From NCBI RefSeq assembly GCF_964204865.1, contig NC_135254.1:13149001-13213000 (forward strand): a stretch of 64,000 nt of DNA, in the 5' to 3' direction. Every line of letters starts with the position of its first letter. Within the stretch, counting starts at the first letter, position 1. The notes beneath the pieces were generated by a model. The model made no database searches. It was not told the DNA's origin and saw only the letters and a list, made by a program, of their open reading frames with translations. The DNA is from Styela clava. Lineage: Eukaryota; Chordata; Ascidiacea; Stolidobranchia; Styelidae. This document shows positions 1-16,917 of the stretch, piece after piece. Made by a program: the position numbers and the translations under genes.

Positions 1-105
1 TAGACATACAATTTCGATCACATTATATAATTATTTTGTAACAAATACCACTATTGTGGTGATGTGTAGCTATTTGTTTAGGTATTTGTATAAAAAACAA
101 GACTA

Positions 106-6914
<6,809 letters not shown>

Positions 6915-7798
6915 GTGAAATTATAATAAACAAATTGCCTAAGAAAAAGTATGAAGAACAAACACAATGAATCAGTTATGATATGGCATGTAAAATTGTT
7001 GCATTTCAACTAAATACACAATGACACAGGAACATTGAATACGGGCTATGGCACTAAAAAAATCTTATTGATTTTCTAGAAATATATATATATTGCAAAA
7101 ATCATCACAGAACGACCTATGTTGCACATTGGAAAAAATAGCCCCTAAAAGCATACATGATATATAAACAATTACAAGTACAGGTAACATAAGCAACGAT
7201 TGTATCTAAAAATCAAAATGCTTCTGTGCAAGTTGAAAAACACGCAGTACTAAAACCAGCAGATCTCAAATAACTCCCAAAAGTATAAGTGTGGTGAAAA
7301 AAAAATGGCGAAGAGAAAAATGAAGAATTCACAGATTTGTAAGTGTGATTGTCACAAATACAACATTAGAGACAGGTACACCAACAAAATAGCCACAACA
7401 CAAATAATGCTTTCAAGTGGCTTCCAGTATCATAAGGCACAATGGTTCAGGGAAGCTTAATCAATAAATCCCACTCACAAACAAATTAAATTCGAAAAAT
7501 TACAAATCACATTGAAGATCATAAAGAAATTAAATTCCAAATTTAAACTGAAGAAAAGTGCAAAACATAATTGTACAGCAAAAGGCCATTGAAGGACGTT
7601 ATAACATATAGGAATTTGACAAAATTGAAAAATACTTAAAATATTCTTATATGCTCTTTTTACCACTAAGTAAAAAATCAAATCGATTTGGAAACGAAGG
7701 GTGAAACGGATTTATATTTCACTACCACATACTTTTGATCATCTGGCACTATTCAAAGCTTATCAAAAACTATAAAATATTTGATCAAAAAAATTCAT

Positions 7799-10700
7799 CT
7801 AGTTGCATAGTAAAAAGTTCACAATCCTGGCGAGGATATAACAATATATAGGTGCTCCCAGTGAGAAAAGTTTGCTAGTGGCAGATCCTGAAAATACAAA
7901 ATATCAGTAATCTCAACTCATTGAAACAAATCATGTAATTTGAAGTATCTCTTAGTCTTGATTAAATAAGAGCAGTAACTCCCGACCAAACCTAATATGC
8001 TAAGAACTGAGTAGAGTAAAATGTAGCTTTCTAAAAGACAGCATTCTTAAGATACAAATATATTATAAACACAAATTTGCATTAGAATAACATACCTGAG
8101 TTGGCATAAGTTTGAACATACGAGGATGCGTATGGTAGTCCGTTACCAGCCCTGTTATAAGGAAGAACAGTCGCATAGAATGTTCTGTTTTCCTCAACTT
8201 GGATAGTGCATTCACTCTCCTCAAATAGGAATGATAGCTTCTTTTTTGAATCCAAATCTTTCAGTAGCACCTGTGTAACATTATTACTCAAGATAAGAGA
8301 ATTAGTAGATTTGAAATGAAAAAATAAACTTCACATAAAAAAGCAGAAAATACCTTATAACCTAACAATGGTTCCTCTTCAGCTCTGCCTTCAGGAATAT
8401 TCCAAGATCCATGTATAATCGATCCAGTAACTGTGAAATGAACATTTGTGAGAGGGTACCGTGGAGGCAACTTCCAAGTATGGTGATCAATCGAAGTTGA
8501 TGTGCTCTTCCCTTTAATAAAAATTTCCTTATTAATGAATTTAATGACAGAGTTCTACTTACAATTTCATATTAAAAATAAATGCATCAGTGTATACAGA
8601 AAATATATATATATAGATTCTTACCCGACTTGTTTGCAGCTATCACTACAATTTTATACTTGGTATCTGGTTCTAAATCTTTAACGTCCAAAGCAGGTGG
8701 TTTAACTTCATAAAATTGCGAGCTGCCCTTAGATGTTAATATCACCTGAAAGTTTGAAAATTAAATGAATTTCATACAGATATTATAATATAATAATATT
8801 TATGTGTGCAATGGCCTAGCAGTTAAAGCCTTAGAGCAGTATTTCCCAAACTTTTTCGTTGAATTCCTTCCTTCTTCGTTTTAGTAACTTTATTCCTTCC
8901 TCAGTACGCATATAGACTCATTTCTTAAACTTTATTATTGTATCCTTAGCTAATGTTATGCGAAAGTCGCCCGTTTTTGAACAAAAATATAGAATATTAG
9001 TAATACTACAACGAACACAAATGAAAATTCCAACCCAATAGAATTCCTACCCAGCTGGAAAACGTTAGAAGATATCGGTGATTACTTCTGTGTGGCTTTG
9101 CTCGGAGCGTAATGTGTGAATAAGCAATGCAGAAAAAATCTAGGTCGACAAGACACTCGTACCACTATTATATGTTATATACCTCATAATGCTCAGCATT
9201 TTCAGAACCGTTCCATGTCACAAGGACAGATGATTTCCGGGAAGGAAATTTAGAATATAAATTTTCACAGATCAGATTTTCGATAGCATACGGTGGTGTC
9301 AGATTTTCTGAAACGAATACGATGAGTACAATAACAAGTGTGTAATGTATAGATGTCGGTGGCTGACCGAGTTTTTTCATATTGCCATAATGAAATATAG
9401 GGGCTCCCGAAGTATGCGAACCAAGATGGCGGACATCGGAATGTAATATGTGTACTAGGTTAGGGTTAGGCCATAATTTTAGGTATAAATACTACGAGAG
9501 GCTCTTGGCTAGTCTTCGAACTGATAATAGGACTAAAATAAGAAAAATTGGATAAAAATTATCGCCTAACCCTAACCTGTTACCCATGTTACGTTCCGAT
9601 GTCCGCCATCTTGGTTCGCATACTTCGGGAGCACCGAAATATATTTGTAACTGAATAGCAACACATACAGCATTGATCATACAGTAGTGTACATCCTTTC
9701 ACCCTCTTACCAAGGCGGGTGAATATGAAAGTTACCCCCTAGCCAAGTGAACTGCCTGCAAGATTTATTCACAAATTCAGGAAGTAATACAAGAATATAA
9801 TAATGTCATAGGAAATAATATCAACAACTTATATGGAGCTCGACAATTATATGAATGAACAGTGAATAAACATTGAAATATATCAACGAGAAAACAGAAA
9901 CAATATATGGTATCTATTCATATCAGTGATCACACATTTTGGTAATTTGCATTTTAAAATGTCGGGATTAAGTAATCAGAAAGTCTGTACAAATGAGAGG
10001 CCACTCCACTCAGAAATTAAGTCCATATATACATCGCTATTCTTAAATTTAATGAAAAATTGTTCCATTTGTTATTCAAATCATGGAAGCCAGGCACAAT
10101 TAAAAGTTATATGCAGTCATGATAAGATGACATAGCCTGCCCTGGGTCATTCTTATTCTGTAAGATTTTTTTAAAGAGGGATAAATCTACTTTTCTCTCC
10201 AAGATCCATGTTTATTTTAATAAGATAATTGGTTATATTTTTTATAAGTATGTGCTGTTTATTACTTGAGTAGAACCAAATTGGTGACATTCAAGAATTA
10301 GCTAATCATAACAATACTTACCAATAATTGGCTGTGCTGTTGTCACTGGGGCAGTCATGTTGTCTTGTGTTGCAGGGGTCTTTATGTCATCAGGTTCATC
10401 TCCTGGTGGATTCAATATAGCAGGAGGTTGTGAGCCGCCACCTTCAGCAACATTCCTATGAAATGAAAATTGGTAAATCCTGAAATTGACATTGTTTGGA
10501 TTTTTCATGATGATAATCCAAGTCAAAAATTCGGAAAGAAACAGGCAAACAGCACATAGTATTGACTATTGAGTTAACACAGCACAAGCTTTTGTTAATA
10601 AAGTTTCTTTTTTTTCAATCTGGAGTCGGTAGTTGTTTATTGGATGGCACAGAGTTTAATATCGAAATAGAAAATTTTATCTCTCGGTCCCGTTTTAGTT

Positions 10701-12044
10701 CACAGCAATAAAAAATTTATTCGATAACAATCATTTAGTCGAACTTACTGGGGAGCTTTTCGTACTGGTTGGCAACCTGAATCAATGTTTGGCTCCTCGG
10801 TTATTCCTGATGACGAACAAGAAGTACACCCCATTTTATGCCAGTATCTATACTCGTGGAACCATCCGCGGCAACACAGAAGGCATTCCATTTCATTGGT
10901 GCTATTGATCATGTAAATTCCTTGTTTTCCATGACTATTGACGCAATAAACCTGTTAAAACATAACAATTCTGAATAGGATTTTCTATAATTTCAACTGA
11001 TATTAAATTTAGCTATATCAGCATATGGTACTTGTGAGTGACCATAGAGAACAGACTAGTATTGCAGTAGTGTACAAGGATTTTTAATATGAATAAAATA
11101 GCAGATTATGGGAATAAAAAATATATGCCTTACAACTTCATCCAACGGTTTCACGATACCAGCAATGCATCTGCCATATTCAGTCTCCATTTCGTATACT
11201 TTATCATCAACCCCAGTCTTCGGAAGTGTATTTGCTGTAACTGCAAGAATTGAATAGGAATTAAAAACTAACAAAAAGTCATTTTTTCACTAAGATGAAC
11301 TTTAAAAAACATGTGATTTCGGGATATGCGATTTCTGACAAAATATACACTTTCAATCCAGCAATGCCGCCATCTACCAAAACCATTTAAAACACACAGT
11401 AAAATAAACATGCACAATATAAACTCCTTTTGGATTCGAATCGAACGGATTCAGTATGCCGAATTGCGATATCCCTACTTGTAACCCTGTAACGACGGGT
11501 CAATTCAGCAATTACGGCTTCCAGCACTATCAAGACCATGCATTTAAATCAGAGGTTCTCAAAAGGTGAGAGATGAAGACAATTTTTTGAGGTACGTGAT
11601 GCTACCGTAATTAAAATAATATGTCTATGAGAATGGATCTTGCCCTCTTTATTTCATTATATTTACATTTCAAAACTTTTTACCTAATTCAATATTTCTG
11701 TTCCATTCAGATATTTTAAACATGTTTTTTGAATAAAAGTACTTTTGCATTAAGATTTTATTTGAAAATTGAGAAGATTTGCTAATGTTAAGATTAAGAA
11801 TTTCTGGCTCTTAGACAAGCCATTTCAGTCGGTTGCGCTAACCCGTTGGAAGAGATACTCAGCAATGGCAGACAGGTAACTACCGCAAATGGTACTGCCA
11901 AGGTATCCCTATACAGGTAGACTGAAGGTACTAAAAACTGAAATACAATGAAATAAGTCATATATCATATCATTATCCGTGCATACCTAGTGCATTGCAT
12001 AACAAAAAAATCAGAATTCCAACTTCAAAACTCGGCATCGTCAT
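7799..12044 (-). CDS. Secreted Cys-rich protein with two fibronectin type III domains (389 aa)
   Basis: Nine minus-strand exons: 11987-12044, 11134-11240, 10749-10951, 10322-10455, 9183-9307, 8625-8745, 8354-8511, 8096-8270 and 7799-7887. They sum to 1170 nt and every phase agrees. The ATG at 12044 (another at 12038) starts a signal peptide (core GILIFLLCNAL, residues about 8-19). Residues 20-122 hold eight cysteines, including an adjacent pair (ECLLCCRGWF). Residues 123-167 are a Pro/Thr/Gly-rich linker. FN3 domain 1 spans about 170-250 (VLVTWNGSENAEHYEV, then LEPDTKYKIVVIAANKSG). FN3 domain 2 spans about 258-360 (FTVTGSIIHGSWNIP, then RTFYATVLPYNRAGNG). The last 30 residues include a moderately hydrophobic APIYCYILARIVNFLL tail ending at TAG 7799-7801, so a lipid or membrane anchor is possible. 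The layout recalls anosmin-1, but no WAP motif is seen. The exact family is unknown to me. Confidence 0.85.
9400..9635. mobile_element. 236-bp hAT-type MITE with long terminal inverted repeats
   Basis: The left end GGGGCTCCCGAAGTATGCG is repeated inverted at the right end (GG-T-GCTCCCGAAGTATGCG), and the inversion continues about 70 bp inward through a GATGGCGGACAT segment and a TTAGGGTTAGG/CCTAACCCTAA pair. It is flanked by the direct 8-bp duplication GAAATATA at 9392-9399 and 9636-9643, the size typical of hAT insertions. It lies in an intron of the FN3 gene. Confidence 0.85.
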
Positions 12045-12934
12045 ATTTATCCAGTTATTTGACACGAGAAGTGGAGATGCAAGATTATCCAGTTGCTGGA
12101 GCTATGATTTCAGCAGGGCTGCTACTTTTGTCTGTAAAAAAAAAAAAAAAATTGACCTCAAATGACAACTAGATTGGAAGACAAAACAGGCAAAAAATAT
12201 CTCCAAATATGAAGTTACTAAATTTAATAAAAATCAACAAAACAAGAGAGTGTGCAAATAGGTCATTATATTACATTACAAAGTAGATTTCGAGGATCAT
12301 TTGAAGTTGTTGCTACAGCTGTCAGAGGGATTTTTATATGTTTCTGCTTTACATATTTTTTTGAAATCGTAACAGATTCCTTATATGACGCGCAACATTG
12401 TTTATTTGGAATTGGTTTGAATTTAATGATGATTACTATTGCATTAAGTGAATCTGTCTTTCTGCTGTTTCTTAGTTTGTTTTTTTAAGTTAATTGCACA
12501 AAATTTTTTTCAACATCCTGACATCAGCATTTAAATGACATAGTACTGTGGTAACAGTGATGGCTTACAATGCTGTTGCCGTGTTATTGTTCCACTCTTA
12601 TACTTTACGAATATAAGCTTTGTCTGTTTGTAGTTGACTTTCTGCAGTACATCCGTAGTCTTATGTTTCAGCTATTTTTGCAGTTATGTGAGATACTGAC
12701 GATAATAAACTTTATACAATTATATTGCTCTCTCCAGTTTTGTGATAAAAATCCCTTGGATTTCATATCAGAGTATCAGGGTGCATGTTAACTAAATGCC
12801 GCGATTACTTCTAGTAGTCGTGGCACAGACATTTTTCAGTTTTTGGAGTCTGGTATAGTTTCAGAGTTTAGTACCACTGTACCACTGCACTTCTAGTTGG
12901 CCTGGCTCAATAACTTTTTCATACTTCATTCCTA
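12045..12934. other. Upstream region of the FN3 gene, no gene seen
   Basis: AT-rich DNA upstream of the signal-peptide exon, expected to hold its promoter on the minus strand. An A13 run lies near 12138. Short open frames at 12252-12791 have no domain or splice support. I found no recognisable TATA motif or other regulatory signal. Confidence 0.4.
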
Positions 12935-13232
12935 ATCCCCACCTGACTATGTCACGTCACTACGACGCCACAGTGGCGTAATACTGTAATAAATACCTTC
13001 AAAGAGTACAGATGGTCGTCCAAAACACGCAGACAATCACCGAAATCGAGCAAGCTAATTTTCTCTTCGCAACGATCCCGATATGAGAGAGACCGCTGGC
13101 ATTAGTGAGTTTGGTATCGTCGGCGCGGATGCCATTTCGGACGATAGTAGCCATACTTGGCAAGTTCTATGACGTGATTGTGATGTCGTAGTGACGTACC
13201 GTAATTTTTGGATGACATAGTCAGGTGGGGAT
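12935..13232. mobile_element. 298-bp MITE with 20-bp terminal inverted repeats
   Basis: The element starts ATCCCCACCTGACTATGTCA and ends with its exact reverse complement (TGACATAGTCAGGTGGGGAT). There is partial symmetry further inward (CGTCACTACGAC near 12954 against GTCGTAGTGACG near 13186). There is no ORF and the target duplication is unclear. The interior is less AT-rich than its surroundings. It abuts a SINE fragment on the right. Confidence 0.8.
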
Positions 13233-13238
13233 AGTTAT

Positions 13239-13360
13239 GTGCAAGAGGATTGCTGGACTCCTCGCCACCGTCAGGCCGCAGGGTGGTTCATGTACCGTAA
13301 CCGCTGATCGGCTATCCTCCATCATCAAGTCCATGCTTCCCAAAACAAATAACTAGACTA
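13239..13360 (+). mobile_element. Headless SINE fragment
   Basis: It matches the central body of the SINE at 13509-13739: GAGGATTGCTGGACTCCTCG, the GGTGGTTCATG block, CATCAAGTCCATGCTTCC and the AACAAATAACT stretch. The tRNA-like head is absent. It is followed by GGTACCGGTACC-rich palindromic sequence up to about 13430. Confidence 0.75.
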
Positions 13361-13508
13361 CCGGTACCGTAAAAGCAGGTAACTTCCTATGCCTTGTACG
13401 GTACCGGTACCGTAAGTTGTAACCGCGTATGAAATTTCCAATCGGTCATATCTCGACGAAATCGCGTCATACTGTGCTTCTGGCAGTTTCTATAGTACCG
13501 GTACATCG

Positions 13509-13739
13509 TGCTAAGCGTTGGAATACGCTCGCCACCGCATCTCTGATTACCCTTCGTGGGTTTGCAGGTTCGAATCCCAAGCGGGAATGATAATGTGCGA
13601 GAGGATTGCTGGACTCCTCGCCGCCGTAGGGTGGTTCACGTAACCGCTGGTCGGTTACGGCTTCCTCCACCATCAAGTCCATGCTTCCGAGAACAAATAA
13701 CTGAACCCACACCCGTCATGGACTGGTAACCGGACGAGC
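13509..13739 (+). mobile_element. tRNA-derived SINE, partial
   Basis: The copy has a tRNA-like head with a B box (GGTTCGAATCCC near 13568), then the conserved body seen in the full copy at 58827-59177. It ends at GGTAACCGGACGAG, before the usual 3' part. The A-box end is truncated or diverged. It is read in the plus orientation. Confidence 0.8.
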
Positions 13740-13769
13740 AACAGCATTAGTAGTGGTAGCCTAAAAGTC

Positions 13770-13950
13770 TCGTTGCGAGCAGCGCATTAGGAGCAGCGCA
13801 TTACGCACAGTGATGCCGCATTAGGAGCAGCGCATTGGGCACAGTGAGGCCGCATTAGGAGCAGCGCATTGGGCACAATGCGTGGTCGCATTAGGAGCAG
13901 CGCATTGGGCACAGTGGGGCCGCATCAGGAGTAGTGTATTACGCACAGTC
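13770..13950 (+). repeat. 34-bp satellite array, first block
   Basis: Tandem units follow the pattern GCATTAGGAGCAGCGCATTG + GGCACAGTGAGGCC with point variants (AATGCGTGGTC, GTGATGCC). The array ends in the flank CAGTCAGGATTGACAATTTACCCATCCATTTTACC, which also borders the arrays near 27.4 and 27.7 kb. The pairing of array and flank suggests that both belong to one dispersed element. Confidence 0.9.
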
Positions 13951-14244
13951 AGGATTGACAATTTACCCATCCATTTTACCATTGACGTTTTATAAACACC
14001 GATTTTCTTTATTTCCGTAACAATGATCAATCAACAAAATAGTAACAATGGAAATTTATGCGTCTGCTCAGACACTTCTTTTCTTCAGACAGATATTCAA
14101 GTATAGTTGTAAAAATTGCCTCGCATTCGTGCTTTTGCGTGTCATTTACCAGTTTGCAGTTGTGTTACTAAAAATATTTGTAAATCGAATAACTTAATTG
14201 TGATCATGCCTCCCGATGACAATAAGTTTAGCTGCAAAAATTAA

Positions 14245-14565
14245 TGACGCATTAGGAGCAGCGCATTACGCACAGTGAGGCCACATTAGAAGCAGCGCAT
14301 TGGGCACAGTGAGGCTGCATTAGGAGCAGCGCATTGGGCACAGTGAGGCCGCATTAGGAACAGCGCATTGGGCACAATGCGTGACCGCATTAGGAGCAGC
14401 GCATTGGGCACAGTGAGGCCGCATTAGAAGCAGCGCATTGGGCACAATGCGTGACCGCATTAGGAGCAGCGCGTTGGGCACAGTGATGCCGCATTAGGAG
14501 CAGCGCATTGGGCACAATGCGTGATCGAATTAGGAGCAGCGCATTGGGCACAATGCAACAACCTG
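14245..14565 (+). repeat. 34-bp satellite array, second block
   Basis: About nine units of the same 34-bp repeat as at 13770-13950. Variants with AATGCGTGACC alternate with variants carrying AGTGAGGCC. The 290 bp between the two blocks is ordinary AT-rich sequence. The repeat frame gives a spurious open reading frame on the minus strand. Confidence 0.9.
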
Positions 14566-15199
14566 GTCTGTAATTTAAGATTTTCTTTTTATCGTGGCTA
14601 TTTGATGAAGATTTGGTGATATGTAATGTAGCCCCACTTTTTATGGGGTATTTCATACATCTCATTCAAAAAGGCTTTGAATAAGAAGTTTTTTTGTTGT
14701 ATATAAAATTATTAAGTTGAATTGTATAAGAACGAATTCATCTCCTGATAAGGAGCTTCACGACTTCACCGTAGCAATCAGTCAGTAATCAGTAGTTTAT
14801 TTTTTCACCACACATGAAATACACTAAATGCATACGGAATGTAAAAGAAAGCAAAAACGGATAATTCGAGGTGAAAGGAGTCGCGAAAACCAAAATTGGT
14901 TATCGAGCGGCGACACCTGAGCTAAAGTCTAATAAATGAATCATAAAACAATGAAAAAAGTCAAACAATAAATAAAAGAATATAAAGAAGTGAAAAATCG
15001 AGACGACCTGAATCCAAGAGACGCTCGAGACACAGAAAAGCAAAAACCAAAAACGACTCCAAGCACATATGTGCGAGTAACTATGGGAACGGCAGCAGGA
15101 ATGCAGTACAGTGCGATGACAGGATACCGAACCGATATCGCAGCGTTATGGAATTGATAGTTATTTAACAGATTTTAAATATATCCCGGTAGGGATATT
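14566..15199. other. Non-coding interval; dispersed-repeat flank near its left end
   Basis: The part near 14590-14640 (ATTTGATGAAGATTTGGTGATATG, then GTAGCCCCACTTTTT) has an inverted match near 25340-25400, so it belongs to a dispersed repeat associated with the 34-bp satellite. I see no gene in the remaining sequence to 15199. Confidence 0.5.
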
Positions 15200-16159
15200 A
15201 TGCCGATAACACGGCGTAATCATAGTTATAAATGTTTGCCAAGAGTTCGAATAAGATTGCATGAAGATTGCAAGTGCTGGGGTGCAAGAAGATTGCAAGT
15301 GCTGGGGTGCAAGAAGATTGCAAGTGCTGGGGTAAGTCGAATCGTCATTAATACATTAAAGATAAAAATTATTCTAATCTGTGAAAAACAGTTTAACTCA
15401 ACAAAGTAGATGGGGGTAACAATAAATAGCGTTGTAAATTAGTAAGCATACCGCTTGGAATCGTTGAGAATATAGAATGAACACAATATGTGTATGAACA
15501 GATGGATGAAATACCCACTGCAGCACTGAGTATCAACAGTGCTATATATATACAAATTTCGAAAATGCAACAAAGCACAATAATAATAAAGTGGTAAATA
15601 TGATAGCTTTTTACAAAAATATATACGAGATAGTTATTAAATTGTATTTGGTGAGAGACCAATATCAAGGATCATGAGTGTAGAACTGTTGAAAGATACT
15701 GCTAACACTATACGATTAGGCTATGAGCAAAATTGAATTACCATTGTATGACAAATGGCCATACAGTATAATATAGTGCAGAGCATGCACTATGGAAGTA
15801 GATGATAATAAAGAAGCAACTTAAAATTTACATGAAACATTCAGATTCACTTATTACAGGTACTGTCGACTCTGGGAGGTTGTGGACCTAGTCAAGTATT
15901 CTGCTGGCAGTGCCGAGGGAAAGTCAGTAAGCACGTCAAACAGATGTGCTGGAGAAAGACAGGTAGGATGAAAGCATGAATTTTTTATATTTTATTTTGA
16001 AAGTAGCATATGTGGAGTCACGTAAACTTTGGGGAATGTTATTCCAAATTATTACGCCTTTGTATTTCAGGGAATTTTGAGATTTGCTCAGCGAAAAGCG
16101 AGGTACAAAAAGAGCAAAGCTCTGAACAGGTGAAAATAGTGGATATTTGGCAACATTAA
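15200..16159 (+). CDS. Candidate small three-exon gene, Cys-rich, 107 aa
   Basis: Exons 15200-15331, 15860-15962 and 16071-16159 have GT-AG borders (GGG/GTAAGT; TTACAG/GTACTG; ACAG/GTAGG; TTTCAG/GGAAT). Their phases agree and they total 324 nt including TAA. The second exon encodes VFCWQCRGKVSKHVKQMCWR, which could bind zinc. The third encodes a charged tail (SEVQKEQSSEQVKIVDIWQH). Against it, the first exon is largely three copies of a 25-bp repeat read in three different frames, which is poor evidence for coding. The gene ends about 120 bp from the end of the convergent transposase gene and could be a second gene of that element. No family was recognised. Confidence 0.35.
15263..15335 (+). 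repeat. 25-bp tandem repeat, three copies
   Basis: Three near-perfect copies of GAAGATTGCAAGTGCTGGGG + TGCAA. The last runs into GTAAGT. The unit length is not a multiple of three, so each copy is read in a different frame. Confidence 0.9.
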
Positions 16160-16281
16160 CTGAAGACTATATGGAGAAGACATAAGATCCTGAAAACCTA
16201 GTCCGATAACGATAGTCAAAAACCCTACTTATATTTGTGTGGAATGACAATATGTCAATATTTTTGTTCATATACTATTAC

Positions 16282-16616
16282 TTACGGTACTTCAAATATC
16301 ACCATGAACTTAAACGCATACTTGGACGTTTCCGACGTTAATTTTTTTCCACCGATGAAAGAATGATCGTCGTGACAACGATCATTTCGATCCTCACCTG
16401 ATTGAATTTTCTCATATGGTTCAATCAGTTGACCAAACGTGACTGAGCAATACGATTGTAATCCATTGACAGTTGTAAACATCAATTTGATGTTGCGCTG
16501 ACACGTAAAAATGAAAAACCTGCTTGCGAATTTATCAACAACACAAGCGTGGGGCGGATTTATGTAAATGAAATACCATTGCGCACCATCCTTAATCTCA
16601 CCAACGACTTTATTTC
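16282..16616 (-). CDS. Candidate last exon of the transposase gene
   Basis: A strong acceptor (CTAATTTCAG) opens 111 codons to TAA 16282-16284: NKVVGEIKDGAQWYFIYINP at the start and SKYAFKFMVIFEVP at the end. A donor at 16934 (ATAC/GTAAAG), inside the last codons of the Ulp1-PHD-SprT frame, has the phase needed to join it and would remove a 315-nt intron. The domain was not recognised. It could instead be the last exon of another transcript whose upstream exons I did not find. Confidence 0.45.
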
Positions 16617-16917
16617 CTGAAATTAGATTTGGCGTTAAAACCTTTCTAAAAAAACAGTGCCAAGAAATCGAATTCTGTTGTTATAGGTGTACCCAGGAAT
16701 ATTCGCTATTAATTTACAAGGTGATATCATCTTTCCTTTATCCCTAATTGCAAATATATTTTCTTAACTTTGTTTATGTTTGATGTTTATGCGAAATAAA
16801 TACAACATCTTTGAAAATGATATTTTTTTAATTATACAACATCACATAACAACGAAATTCAAAATACCATTTAATAATATTTTTTTATAATCACTTATTG
16901 TCATAACATATATTATA

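Noticed and set aside
9450..9580. TTAGGGTTAGG and CCTAACCCTAA, interstitial telomere repeats
   Set aside because: They are the two inner arms of the MITE at 9400-9635, too short to be telomeric.
13821..14665. Minus-strand open frames with repeated CAQCAAPNA-type peptide
   Set aside because: They are translations of the 34-bp satellite; no start context or conservation argues for a protein.
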